A stretch of DNA of 64,000 nucleotides from Parahoeflea olei (GTDB lineage: Bacteria > Pseudomonadota > Alphaproteobacteria > Rhizobiales > Rhizobiaceae), in assembly GCF_001703635.1 (NCBI RefSeq), contig NZ_LQZT01000049.1:96140-160139 (forward strand), given 5' to 3'. Shown here in pieces: positions 26,118-34,865 of the stretch (positions are counted from its first letter, which is position 1; every line of letters begins with the position of its first letter). The translations under genes were made by a program, and so were the position numbers. The notes beneath the pieces were generated by a model. It was not told the DNA's origin and made no database searches. It saw nothing but the letters and a program-made list of their open reading frames with translations.

Positions 26118-27170
26118 TCAGTCCGACACGTATTTTTGCGCTGTTGCTCTGATGCGGTCGCTGAACCCGTATATTTCGTCCAGGGATTGGATGATGACGC
26201 GATCTTCGACATCGCCATCGAACAGGCCGACATATTTGACCGATCTGTTGAAGTGAAGCCGCGCCAGAGGCTTCCTGTTGTTGTCGACCAAGACCGCGCA
26301 ATAAGACTTGGCATCTCGCATCTGAATGCGCTTGGCCGGCACGATTTCACGAGCGATCGCTTTGACGATCATGAAGCCTTCGCGCTCTTCTTCCGTGGTT
26401 ACAATGTCCGGTTCCTCTGCCGTCGGCTCATCTATCGTCCGGATCGTTTCTTGCGTGTCCGCCAATGCGCTGGAGAGCCGGCTCTTCACCTGATCCATGA
26501 TGACATCGCGGAAGGCTGCGCGTACGACGCCTGTCAGCATCTCCTTCGCCTGTGCGCGCATCTGCCCCTCGTAGACATTCCTTGATACCAACCTTACAAA
26601 CTCTTCCGTTGGCTCTTCGATCAGATTGGCGATTTCCTGCTTGACGCCAGAAGTGTATTTCAGGCGTTCTGCCGTTGCGAGTATTGCGTCGACGTCAAAC
26701 GAACTCTTTTCGAATTTGCGAAGTTCGGACAGGATGTTGGCATTGAAATCCGTGATGTCGAACACAAGAAACGGTCGAGAATCGAGTTTGTTGGTTTCTT
26801 CGAGGTCGGTGTAGAAATTGAAGGTTCGGCCATTCGTGAGAATGGCAAACCTCGCCTTTGTGACCGTGAAATATCGGAAAAGTTGATCAAGGTGCTTTTT
26901 CTCGAGCGTCACGGAAATGGGTTTGCATTCGATGAGGATGCGAATGTCGCCTTCAATGTTGATGGCGTAGTCAACTTTCTCACCTTTCTTGCCGACGGCG
27001 TCCGCTGTGAATTCCGGAACCACTTCGGTGGGGTCGAAAACATCGTACCCCAAGGCACGCAGAAAAGGTAACACCACTGCAGTTTTGACGGCTTCTTCGG
27101 TTGCCATTGTACTTGAATGCGACTTCACCCTTTCCGAGATCGACCGCAGGTTTTCTTCGATTGTGCTCAT
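26118..27170 (-). CDS. Solitary HsdR_N-type (type I restriction subunit-like) nuclease
   Basis: This 350-residue protein resembles the N-terminal nuclease domain of type I restriction subunits, found alone in many genomic islands. The PD-(D/E)xK signature is visible at about residues 65-85: the Asp in EKVDYAINI and E-C-K in RILIECKPI, followed by LDQLFRYFTVTKARFAILTNG. The C-terminal half (about 200-350) is helical and unassigned, and contains a run of acidic residues. No helicase, specificity or methylase genes are nearby, so it is not a complete restriction system. Base composition is clearly lower in GC than glnE next door, which suggests acquisition. A defence role is possible but unproven. 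Confidence 0.7.
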   Translation of the reverse strand: MSTIEENLRSISERVKSHSSTMATEEAVKTAVVLPFLRALGYDVFDPTEVVPEFTADAVGKKGEKVDYAINIEGDIRILIECKPISVTLEKKHLDQLFRYFTVTKARFAILTNGRTFNFYTDLEETNKLDSRPFLVFDITDFNANILSELRKFEKSSFDVDAILATAERLKYTSGVKQEIANLIEEPTEEFVRLVSRNVYEGQMRAQAKEMLTGVVRAAFRDVIMDQVKSRLSSALADTQETIRTIDEPTAEEPDIVTTEEEREGFMIVKAIAREIVPAKRIQMRDAKSYCAVLVDNNRKPLARLHFNRSVKYVGLFDGDVEDRVIIQSLDEIYGFSDRIRATAQKYVSD

Positions 27171-27462
27171 TTTTCACCCCGCCCGTTAAGGGTGTAGATT
27201 TGCCGATGCTTTTGGCGCCGTCAAGGATCATGTTTCCCGAACTAATGGCGTCTATTTCTGCATTTATTGCGGGTCTTTCAGTGTAGGTTCTGTCTGAGAC
27301 CGGATTTTAGTAATATTTGGTGTTGCCATTGGTCGTGGCTTCTTGAAACTGTCCTATTTCAATTGAATGCTGTCCAGCGCCGGGGATCTGGCCTTACCTC
27401 AGCGCGCAAATATCCGGCTTGGAGCCGCGGCTTGGCGGTTTCCAGCCTCGGCGTTTGTCCCC
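27171..27462. other. AT-richer intergenic stretch upstream of the HsdR_N-type gene
   Basis: No convincing gene is present. The stretch is lower in GC than the chromosome backbone. It should hold the promoter of the minus-strand nuclease gene; TTGACG is seen on that strand about 50 bases upstream of the start, but I cannot fix a -10 box. It ends at a degenerate copy of the cytochrome b561 3' end. Confidence 0.5.
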
Positions 27463-27627
27463 TACACCTTCCCCCCGAACCACATCCGCGAGACCGTCGC
27501 GTCGCGTTTGGCGAAAGGTGGTAGAGGGCGGCGAGTGTGTGGGCGGCGAGGAGCGCGATCAGGAGCTTGGCGCGCCGATGCCGTGGGCCGGGCGCGGGGC
27601 GTGGGCGTCGAAGCCGGGCAGCGGCCT
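27463..27627 (-). pseudogene. Decayed second copy of the cytochrome b561 gene 3' end
   Basis: These 165 bases match the last 163 bases of the intact cytochrome b561 gene (29943-30105), by eye at close to nine bases in ten, in the same orientation. On the minus strand the remains read KLLIALLAAHTLAALYH and, after a frame change, KRDATVSRMWFGGKV, the same C-terminus as the intact gene. Single-base insertions and losses break the frame. Similarity stops sharply at both ends, 12 bases from the stop codon of the lipase part on one side. It looks like a displaced 3' end left when DNA was inserted into the gene. Confidence 0.75.
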
Positions 27628-27639
27628 GAATCGCCAAAT

Positions 27640-28635
27640 TCAAGTGCCGTTGCCAGGCACTCCAAGAATGTTCGTTGGCAACGTGGCATATCCCTCAAGA
27701 GCTCCGCCGTTGAAGATGCTGGTGTCGTAGTTTTGGCTTTCAGCGATAATGTCACGGGCCATAGAATTTTCATCCGAACTCAAGGTGGATGAGATGATGC
27801 TCTTCCACCCCTGTTCCACATTGGAAAATTCTTTCAAGTATTTTTTCTCATAGGTGGTGTTGGGCTGATTGACGAACTGGGCAGTGACTTCACCAGTCCG
27901 AATTGCAGTCGCCGCCGCAAGCGGTTGATTGCCGACTTTAAGCAGAGATATTGCCGCGTTCTGGTTCGCCCAGGCTTTTGAGATATCGTTCAGGCCTGTT
28001 CCAACCTCTGAAGCCAACGCATATGCGACTGCTCGATAGTTGTTGGCGTCACTTCCTTCGTAAGCCTTCGCGCCACGATAGATGTCCAGGCCGGAAATGC
28101 CCACCGGTTGAGCCTTGCTGGACAAGAATGAGATCAGGCCAGCATAAACTTCCGGCGCCATTCGATCCAAAGGCAATGATGACGCCTGTCTTGCCGCATC
28201 GAGCCATTGCTCCCGGTTCTCAATTTCGGTGTCGAACGGCTGGTCGCCTAACAGCGCAACATCGTAAGCGGCATCCTCGAGGACACGCTGGAGATGCGCA
28301 ATGATCGACGCATCGTCCAGTATTTCGGCGTGATGCCTGTTCGAAGGGTAGGGAAATTTCGCCCGGCCGAAGAGGGACATTCCACCAGGTTCCCCTGACC
28401 AGTAGGGTACGGTTCCATCACCCTTTCCAAAGGCCTCGTGCACGGCCACAGGCTTGCCAGGCTTCCCAACGAGATTCACCGAATCCACGGTTGAGAGGCT
28501 GAATTCACCTCTTTTATCCTTCAGTTCTCCAACAATGAAGGCCATTTTGGCGGATACAGCGGGAGGTATTTGGTACTTTTGAAGTTCACACACGACTTGC
28601 GACGCAGCGGATATCCTCTTCTCGATAAGGGCCAT
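27640..28635 (-). pseudogene. LCAT-like lipase/acyltransferase, C-terminal part
   Basis: This 331-codon frame supplies what the upstream lipase fragment lacks: an Asp-containing FGKGDGTVPYWSG and a His-containing SNRHHAEILDDASI, the usual order of the remaining two triad residues in lecithin:cholesterol acyltransferase-type lipases. It is in the same frame as the fragment ending at 28672, separated only by a TAG codon and 12 sense codons. The ATG at 28635 has no good ribosome binding site. The remaining 200 or so residues are an unassigned, polar C-terminal extension. I read this as the second half of one gene, not a separate one. Confidence 0.65.
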
Positions 28636-28671
28636 GGCATCTTCGAAGCGCCATCCGTGTCGAGAACCTAG

Positions 28672-29529
28672 CTATCCTGCAGCCGCTTTTGGGGAGCGCC
28701 AATTCTCGATATCATCGAGGAAAACCGGGAGCGATTTGCCCGTTCCAATATCCATCGACAGGCGCAGGGCTGTTGATTCATCCTGGACGCACTCAGCGCC
28801 GCCTATGCTTGTCGCTGGGAGCAACTCGTATGCACTCTCAAAGGTTATGGCGTCCGAAGCCATCCTTTTGGTGAACAGAAATGAGTAAATCGGATTGTCG
28901 TCAAGAGATGTCTTTCCGTTGAAGATCGTGCGAATTGGTTCCAGCGAACCCGCATGAGGGGTGCCGGCGAATGTGAAGCTGTTGATGTTCTCAATTCCGA
29001 GATTTTGGCACCCGGTGCGCGCTCTGCCCATGTGATCCTTGATCCAATGTCTCAGCACAAGTCCACCCATGGAGTGGGCAACGAAAACCAGGCGCTCATC
29101 TTTTTTTATCTGAGGGAACTCTTCACAAAGGAATTTCGCGAGCTCTTCGGCGCTCTTCTTGTTCGACCGACGCCAGTCATAAGGAAAGACCAATACTTTT
29201 TGACCGAGCATTTGCAGGTTCTGGCGAATTCCGGAGTATCCTTGAATTGTCTTTCCAAACAGGCCAATTGAAAACCTAACGTCCTCAAACAAATATGGTT
29301 TCAGTTTCGGGAATCGTTCCAGTGACAATCCCTCTTTGCCGATGCCATTTTCACCCCAGAATATGTTCTTGTCCTCGTCCTCCAGGATTGAGCCATATAT
29401 TCCCGGAATGAAAACAACCGTGACTTTGCTATAGCCTTTAAGGTAACCGGCGCTGGTCTTGGTCGCGCTGGCAGTCAATACCAACGAAACGGTCAGCAGA
29501 AAAAGCATCCAAAATCGCAAGAACCCCAT
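28672..29529 (-). pseudogene. LCAT-like lipase/acyltransferase, N-terminal part ended by an in-frame TAG
   Basis: This 285-residue frame starts with a signal peptide (MGFLRFWMLFLLTVSLVL) and contains the oxyanion-loop region VFIPGIYGS, YDWRRSNKKS, the nucleophile motif FVAHSMGGLVLRHW and FAGTPHAGSLEPI, all typical of the LCAT family of secreted or lipoprotein lipases. It ends at a TAG after KAAAG. Reading on in the same frame gives LGSRHGWRFEDAMALIEKR and then the missing Asp and His of the triad. I chose the ATG at 29529, with GGGAG upstream and the signal peptide following. One base change could account for the break; sequencing error or stop-codon read-through are alternatives. Confidence 0.72.
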
Positions 29530-29941
29530 TCTCCCGCCCTCTGATGCAAGCAAGCCAGCTGATGATGGTCTATGCAAGCTATAGTGGACCAATCTCTCTG
29601 CATGGGCAATTGTAGGAATGCGTCCATTGCTCTCAAAGTTGCAAGGCAAGTAAGCTCTGTGAAGTTGGCGCTCTCAGGCAACAGGCCGGTACGCGTGTAC
29701 CTGCTGCATCTCGTCGATCCGACATGTCTGCATGTCGGAGACATCGCGGCCACGCGATTTGGCGGGTTCATGGCCCCCTTTCAGGGGCCGATGTCTCCGT
29801 GCTTGTGTACTGCCGCTGCCGTCACCATTCCCCACCCGGCCTGGCCGTCGTCGGTCCAATTCTTCCCGAGAAAGCGGAATAGTCGGAGGGGAAGCGGGTC
29901 TCAGGTCACGCGTGATCCGTTTGCCGCGCATCCTGGAGAGG
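29530..29941. other. Non-coding stretch with inverted repeats between the lipase and cytochrome b561 genes
   Basis: No open frame here looks like a gene. A perfect 9-base-pair hairpin (29718-29726 with 29731-29739, loop TCTG) and a 6-base-pair GC hairpin (29772-29777 with 29784-29789) are seen. They may be remnants of a terminator or of the end of an inserted element. Confidence 0.4.
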
Positions 29942-30481
29942 TTACACCTTCCCACCGAACCACATTCGCGAAACCGTCGCGTCGCGTTTGACGAAATGGT
30001 GGTAGAGCGCGGCGAGCACATGGGCGGCGAGGAGGGCGATCAGGAGATTGGCGCCGATGCCGTGGGCCGGGCGCGGGGCGTAGTCGCCGAAATCGGGCAG
30101 CGGCCCGGGCGCGCCGAAGAAGACGATGTCGCCCGCGCCCGAAAGCGCGAACAGGGCGATGCCGCTTGCGCCCATCACCAGCACGACGAGATAGAGCAGC
30201 CCGTGCACGCCCTTGGCGGCGAGCTTCTGAAGCGCGGTGTCGTCACCGAGCGGTTCAGGGCGGATGTCGAACCGCCACCAGGCGATGCGGGCGAGCGTCA
30301 GCACCAGCACGAGAATGCCGAAAGGCGCATGCATGGACAGGATCGAGGCCTTGGCGGCCGGGTCGGCGGTCTCGTCGGCGATCGTGCCGGAGACAAGGAG
30401 CCCCACGATCAGGAGGGCGCTCAGCCAGTGCAGGCCCACGGCGACGGCGCCATAGGCGGTGGGGGTGCTTTTCAGGGTCAT
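29942..30481 (-). CDS. Cytochrome b561-family membrane protein
   Basis: This 179-residue protein is a bacterial cytochrome b561 (cytochrome b/b6-type) that moves electrons across the inner membrane between heme groups. Four membrane helices are visible (about residues 13-35, 47-68, 87-110 and 143-163). Likely heme-ligand histidines are in AVGLHWLSA, SMHAPFGI, GVHGLLYL and AAHVLAALYHH. The C-terminal sequence KRDATVSRMWFGGKV is the usual end in rhizobia. It is divergent from the MarR gene at 30663. Its 3' end is duplicated at 27463-27627. Confidence 0.9.
   Translation of the reverse strand: MTLKSTPTAYGAVAVGLHWLSALLIVGLLVSGTIADETADPAAKASILSMHAPFGILVLVLTLARIAWWRFDIRPEPLGDDTALQKLAAKGVHGLLYLVVLVMGASGIALFALSGAGDIVFFGAPGPLPDFGDYAPRPAHGIGANLLIALLAAHVLAALYHHFVKRDATVSRMWFGGKV
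29943..30105 (-). repeat. Intact copy of the b561 3'-end direct repeat
   Basis: The last 163 bases of the cytochrome b561 gene are repeated in the same orientation at 27463-27627. This copy keeps the reading frame. Together the two bracket the split lipase. Confidence 0.75.
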
Positions 30482-30662
30482 CTTCGGTTATGTCCTTCTC
30501 GACAACAAGGCTGCGGCCGGGGCGGGCTTGGGTGTCCGGGCGGGATCGGGCGTGGTGCGCCCCAAGCCTTCGGACCGCGCCTTTTCCGTCAATCGGAGGC
30601 GGCGGCCTGGCGGACTTGCTTTCCCTGCCGGTGCGCGATAAAGTTTACACGGAAATATTTAC

Positions 30663-31121
30663 ATGGCAACCAAAAAGCAGCTCGAACGCCCCCGCTCCCT
30701 GGGGCAGGTCCTCACCTTCGCCACCGCCGCCACCGGGGCGATGTGCCAGGAGATGCTGGCCGCCCACGACCTCACGCTGGCGCAATGGGTGATCCTGTCG
30801 GCGCTGTGGCGCCGCGACGGCATGCTGGTGAGCGAGATTGCCGACTACAGCGGCAACAATGCGCCCGCCGCCTCGCGCATCATCGACCGGATGGCCGAGC
30901 GCGGGCTCGTCACCCGGAACGCCTCCGCCGATGACAGGCGGGCGGTGCGGGTGCATGTCACGCCGCTCGGGCGCGGCCTGAGCCATCTCGCGGACTTTCA
31001 CGAGCGCGTCAATGCGCGCCTGCTCGAGGGCATTGCGCCCGACGAGGCCGAAACCCTGTTCCGGCTGCTGCGCAAGGTCGACGCCAATGCCCGGCGCGCA
31101 ACCGGCCCAGCCCCGAGTTGA
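30663..31121 (+). CDS. MarR-family transcriptional regulator
   Basis: This 152-residue protein has the MarR winged-helix fold: a dimerising N-terminal helix, LTLAQWVILSALWRRDGM, the recognition region VSEIADYSGNNAPAASRIIDRMAERGLV, and the wing with ASADDRRAVRVHVTPLG. MarR proteins usually repress a divergent or downstream gene and release on ligand binding. Two direct TTTACA repeats (30644-30649 and 30658-30663) lie right at its start, the second overlapping the ATG, and could be an autoregulatory site. The divergent gene is cytochrome b561, 181 bases away. The ligand is unknown. Confidence 0.85.
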   Translation: MATKKQLERPRSLGQVLTFATAATGAMCQEMLAAHDLTLAQWVILSALWRRDGMLVSEIADYSGNNAPAASRIIDRMAERGLVTRNASADDRRAVRVHVTPLGRGLSHLADFHERVNARLLEGIAPDEAETLFRLLRKVDANARRATGPAPS

Positions 31122-31223
31122 CTGTGCCGGCCTGGCAGCGCCGGCCTCGCAGGGCAGCCCCGGCAGGGCAGGACGGGGGGCTCCGGTCCGCACCCTGCAA
31201 GCCCCCTGCGGAGGCTGACCGGC

Positions 31224-31273
31224 ACACACGACAAGGGGGCGGACACCCCGGCGTCCGCCCCCTTGTCGTGTGT
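31224..31273. terminator. Perfect 21-base-pair hairpin, likely bidirectional terminator
   Basis: The arms 31224-31244 and 31253-31273 are perfectly complementary, with an 8-base loop (ACCCCGGC). It lies between the convergent MarR and chemoreceptor genes, 10 bases from the chemoreceptor stop. A U-tract is lacking, but a stem of this length should stop transcription from both sides. Confidence 0.65.
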
Positions 31274-31282
31274 CGGGTCGGA

Positions 31283-33451
31283 TCAGGCCGCGGCGGTGAG
31301 GCGCGTGGCCTGCATGCCGATCTTGAAGCGGCCGACCTCGTTTGCCAGCACTTCGGCCTCGCGCGAGAGCGAATGGGTGGCGGCGGTGGATTCCTCGACC
31401 ATCGCCACGTTCTGCTGCGTCACGCCGTTCATTTCCGAAAGGGTGCGGTTGATCTCGGCCACCGCATCGGCCTGTTCGCGCGCGGCGGTGACGATGGCGA
31501 TCACCTCCGCGGCGACGCCGTCGATATGGCCGGCAATGCCCTGCAGCGCCTCGCCGGTCTCGTTGACCAGTTCGACGCCATGGCGGACCTGGCCTTCCGA
31601 GGTGGTGATCAGCGTATGGATCTGCTTGGCGGCCTGCGCCGAGCGCTGCGCGAGTTCCCGTACTTCCTGCGCCACCACCGCGAACCCGCGTCCGGCTTCC
31701 CCGGCGCGCGCGGCCTCGACGCCGGCGTTGAGCGCCAGAAGATTGGTCTGGAAGGCGATCTCGTCGATCACGCCGATGATCGCCGAGATCTCCCTGGACG
31801 AGGCTTCGATCGCGGTCATGGCGGCGATGGTCTCGCTCACCACTTCGCTCGACCTGCCGGCATGCTGGGAGGTCTCGCGCACCAGGGTGCCGGCGACATC
31901 GGCGCGCCGTGAGGTATTCTGCACGGTGGCCGAAACCTGCTCCAGCGCGGCCGCGGTGCGCTCCAGAGATCCGGCCTGGCGCTCGGTGCGTCCCGCCAGG
32001 TCGTCGGCGGCGCTGCGCAGTTCCGTCGCCCCCTGCTTGATGTGGGTCGACACCTCCTTGACCGACCCCATCGCCGCCTTGAGCGACTCTACCGAGGAAT
32101 TGAAATCGGTCCTCAGCCCCTCGAACCGCTCCGCGAACCGGGTGTTGATCGAGATGTTGAGATTGCCGGCCGCAAGCTCGCGCATGGCCTGGCCGAGCGA
32201 CGTCACCGCCTGCTCGGTCTCGGCCGCGCGGGTCCTTTCGGCCGCTTCGGTGCGCAGGCGCTCGGCTTCTTTGGCGGCCGCGGCGCGGGCATCCTCCTCG
32301 CGCTGGCGCACCAGGTTTTCGCGGGTGATGGTGATGAACCGCTCCACCGCTTGCCCCATCAGCCCGATCTCGTCGCGGCCGCCCGACTGTGCCACCACCA
32401 TCTCGGTGTTGCCCTTGGCGAGTTCGCGCATGCAGTCGGCCAGTCCGCGCAGCGGCTTGGTCACGCTGCGCGCGAGCAGGCCGCCGATCAGCAGCGCGCC
32501 AAGCACCACCGCCGCGGCGAACACCGTGAGCTGGACAAAGGCAGTCCAGCTGCGGTTCGCAATTTCGCTCGCGTTGAGGGCCAGCGCCCCCACGGTTTCA
32601 TCCTCGATCTGCTTCATGGTTTCGATATGCTTGGTCGCGAGCGCGAACCAGTCCGCCGTGTCGAAGGCCGAAAGGTCGGTGGCAATGCCGTTTTCGAGCA
32701 TGCCAAGGCGCATCGCCTCGAGCGCCTCTTCACCCGAGGCCGCCAGGCGGGCACGGATATCGGCCTGCACCCCCTCGGGCTGTGCGGCGAGAAATTCCTC
32801 GATCAGCGTGCTCTGCGCCCCGCCCATGCGCAGGAAGCTCTTGTAGCGGGCAGGATCGAACGCCCCCGCGCCGAGCACGCCCGCGCCGATGCCGCGCTCC
32901 TGGCCAGCCAGCTCCTTGGCCATCATCAGTTCCTGATAGGCGATCAGCTTGGCACGCAGCTTCGGATCCGAGCTTTCGCGCGTTTCAGACCGGGCCAGAT
33001 CCATCAGCGCCGCGATACTCGAGGTGTAATAGGCAAAGGCTTCGCCGCCGGGCAGCGTCAGGCCTGAAACGGCGGAACGGATCTCGCCGAGCCGGGCAAG
33101 CTTCTCGCTGATCCGGGTCCGGAGCTCCGCGTCCGGAGCGAGAGTGTCGAGCACCGGGGTGAAGCCGGCGATCCTCTCGTCTGTCTTCGCGCGCGCCGTG
33201 GCCAACGCATCGCCAAGTTTCGCGCCCTTGCTGCCGAGATAGCCGGCGGTGGTGCCGCGTTCGACTTGCAGCGTATGCATCAGATCGCTTGTCAGTCGCA
33301 CATTGCCGGTCATTTCGATGAGCTGCGACATGGCCTGGTAGTCTGCACGGCTCTCGATCACCTCTTCCCCGGCCAGGACAACCAGCATCGCCAAGGGAGC
33401 CAGGACCGCGGCACCGATACGGAACTTGATGGGTATGTTGTTGAGCTTCAT
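31283..33451 (-). CDS. Methyl-accepting chemotaxis protein with NIT sensing domain
   Basis: This 722-residue chemoreceptor has an N-terminal membrane helix (about residues 10-28), a periplasmic nitrate/nitrite-sensing (NIT) type domain (LQVERGTTAGYLGSKGAKL is the signature), and a second membrane helix at about 308-330. HAMP segments follow (RSVTKPLRGLADCMRELAKG), then the signalling domain with the hairpin tip DEIAFQTNLLALNAGVEAAR. Such receptors modulate CheA activity and so flagellar direction. NIT domains bind nitrate or nitrite in some proteins, and the ligand here is inferred only. No che genes are adjacent, so it is an orphan receptor locus. Confidence 0.92.
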   Translation of the reverse strand: MKLNNIPIKFRIGAAVLAPLAMLVVLAGEEVIESRADYQAMSQLIEMTGNVRLTSDLMHTLQVERGTTAGYLGSKGAKLGDALATARAKTDERIAGFTPVLDTLAPDAELRTRISEKLARLGEIRSAVSGLTLPGGEAFAYYTSSIAALMDLARSETRESSDPKLRAKLIAYQELMMAKELAGQERGIGAGVLGAGAFDPARYKSFLRMGGAQSTLIEEFLAAQPEGVQADIRARLAASGEEALEAMRLGMLENGIATDLSAFDTADWFALATKHIETMKQIEDETVGALALNASEIANRSWTAFVQLTVFAAAVVLGALLIGGLLARSVTKPLRGLADCMRELAKGNTEMVVAQSGGRDEIGLMGQAVERFITITRENLVRQREEDARAAAAKEAERLRTEAAERTRAAETEQAVTSLGQAMRELAAGNLNISINTRFAERFEGLRTDFNSSVESLKAAMGSVKEVSTHIKQGATELRSAADDLAGRTERQAGSLERTAAALEQVSATVQNTSRRADVAGTLVRETSQHAGRSSEVVSETIAAMTAIEASSREISAIIGVIDEIAFQTNLLALNAGVEAARAGEAGRGFAVVAQEVRELAQRSAQAAKQIHTLITTSEGQVRHGVELVNETGEALQGIAGHIDGVAAEVIAIVTAAREQADAVAEINRTLSEMNGVTQQNVAMVEESTAATHSLSREAEVLANEVGRFKIGMQATRLTAAA

Positions 33452-33730
33452 GGCGAATTACTTTCCGTTATATCAGAAAAAGAGCGCATCACGGCCCGTA
33501 TTGCTTGTCGTGATTAAATAGATTCACTTTTAAGCAAATGTGAATGCAACCCTGCGAGATGCTGTAATCTCCTCATCGCGCCCAGCGGGTAACGGGGCCG
33601 GTCCCGGGCTGCCCGTCGCATCAGCGGCGCTCCGGCGTGGCGGCGGGGGGAACAAGCGCGCCGCTCGGGCGTTCTGACAGGAGCCCCGGCGTCTCGTGCC
33701 GGCGACCATCCCTGCCACCGGATCGATCCC

Positions 33731-34822
33731 ATGCGTCGCTTTTCCTGCCCGACCTGCGCCAATGAAGTGCATTTTCGCAACAGCCATTGCATCACCTGCG
33801 GCTCGGAACTCGGCTATCTGAGCGAGAGCGACCGGATCATGGCCGCGCCGTCGGGCAGCGGTCGCTGGGAGGATGAGGGGGCCGTCTGGCACGCCTGCGC
33901 CAACCGGCAGGCGATCGGCTGCAACTGGCTGGTGGAAGGGGGGCGCCTCGGCGCGGCGGAGGCCGACGTCCCGCTGGCCGGCAGCTTGTGTCTGAGCTGC
34001 CGCCACACGCTGGTCATTCCCGATCTGTCGCGCCCCGAAAACGCCGAGCGCTGGGCCATGCTCGAGGAAGCCAAGCGCCGGCTGTTCTATTCGCTCGTCA
34101 AGTTCCGGCTCGATGTCGGGGACCTGCAAGCCGGGCCGGACACGGCGCTGCGATTCGAGTTCAAGGCCGACGAGCTGTCAGCGGATGGAAGCAAACGCCG
34201 CGTGCTGACCGGTCACGAGAACGGGCTCATCACCATCAATGTGGCCGAGGCCGACGATCCCACGCGCGAGAAGCACCGCAAGGCGATGGGCGAACCCTAT
34301 CGCACGCTGATCGGCCATTTCCGCCACGAGATCGGCCATTACTACTGGGACCGGCTGGTGGCCGATGGCCCCGCGCTCGCCGAGTGTCGCAGGCTGTTCG
34401 GCGATGAGCGCGCCGACTACGCCGATGCGCTCGCCCGCCATTACGATGAGGGCGCGCCGCCGCAGTGGCAGGCGACCCATGTCAGCGCCTATGCCTGTGC
34501 GCACCCCTGGGAGGATTTCGCCGAAACCTGGGCGCATTACTTCCACATTGTCGACGGGCTGGAAACGGCGGGCTGGTATGGCCTCGAAGGGCTCGGGCAG
34601 GGGGTCGATCCGATGGACCGAGCGGCGCCGGGCTGGGCGGAGGCGGGTCCCTATGGCGCCGACGAGTTCACGCCATTGGCCAAGGCCTGGGTGCCGCTGA
34701 CGGTCGCCATGAACGCCATGAACCGGTCGATCGGGCTCAGCGACTTCTACCCCTTCGTGCTCTCGGATGTGATCCTCGGCAAGCTCGCCTTCATCCACCG
34801 TCTGATCCACGCCCCGCGCTGA
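33731..34822 (+). CDS. Putative zinc-binding metallopeptidase with N-terminal zinc ribbon
   Basis: This 363-residue protein belongs to the 'putative zinc-binding metallopeptidase' family (Peptidase_Mx type). The N-terminal zinc ribbon has two CxxC-like pairs (CPTCANEVHF and CITCGSELGY). A further cysteine set follows at about 56-95 (WHACANRQAIGCNWL, LCLSCRHTLVIPD). The candidate active site is His199-Glu200-x-x-His203 in FRHEIGHYYWD, with a downstream Glu/His region (EDFAETWAHYFHIVDGL) that may supply the third zinc ligand. No signal peptide is present, so it should be cytosolic. Substrates are unknown, and the gene stands alone. Confidence 0.8.
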   Translation: MRRFSCPTCANEVHFRNSHCITCGSELGYLSESDRIMAAPSGSGRWEDEGAVWHACANRQAIGCNWLVEGGRLGAAEADVPLAGSLCLSCRHTLVIPDLSRPENAERWAMLEEAKRRLFYSLVKFRLDVGDLQAGPDTALRFEFKADELSADGSKRRVLTGHENGLITINVAEADDPTREKHRKAMGEPYRTLIGHFRHEIGHYYWDRLVADGPALAECRRLFGDERADYADALARHYDEGAPPQWQATHVSAYACAHPWEDFAETWAHYFHIVDGLETAGWYGLEGLGQGVDPMDRAAPGWAEAGPYGADEFTPLAKAWVPLTVAMNAMNRSIGLSDFYPFVLSDVILGKLAFIHRLIHAPR

Positions 34823-34865
34823 CCGGCCTGCCGCGTGATGCGCGGGATGGCAAAGGCGGCTTGTC

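Larger units (their letters stand above)
27628..29942. other. Putative acquired segment inserted at the 3' end of the cytochrome b561 gene
   Basis: This stretch of about 2.3 kb lies between the displaced b561 3' end (27463-27627) and the intact gene, whose own 3' end is the second copy. It carries only the split lipase and non-coding DNA, with lower GC than the backbone. The arrangement is what remains when an element inserts into a gene and brings a replacement 3' end. No integrase, transposase or terminal repeats are visible, so the mechanism is unknown and the segment is not shown to be mobile. Confidence 0.4.

Noticed and set aside
27359..27792. Short frames between the nuclease and lipase genes
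   Set aside because: They cross the decayed b561 copy and its flanks in mixed frames; none has a sensible start or composition.
28636..28671. Treating the lipase halves as two independent genes
   Set aside because: They share one frame, the triad is divided between them, and the second ATG lacks a ribosome binding site.
31130..31210. Imperfect GC-rich inverted repeats after the MarR gene
   Set aside because: The pairing is patchy and expected by chance in such GC-rich sequence; the strong hairpin at 31224-31273 explains termination.
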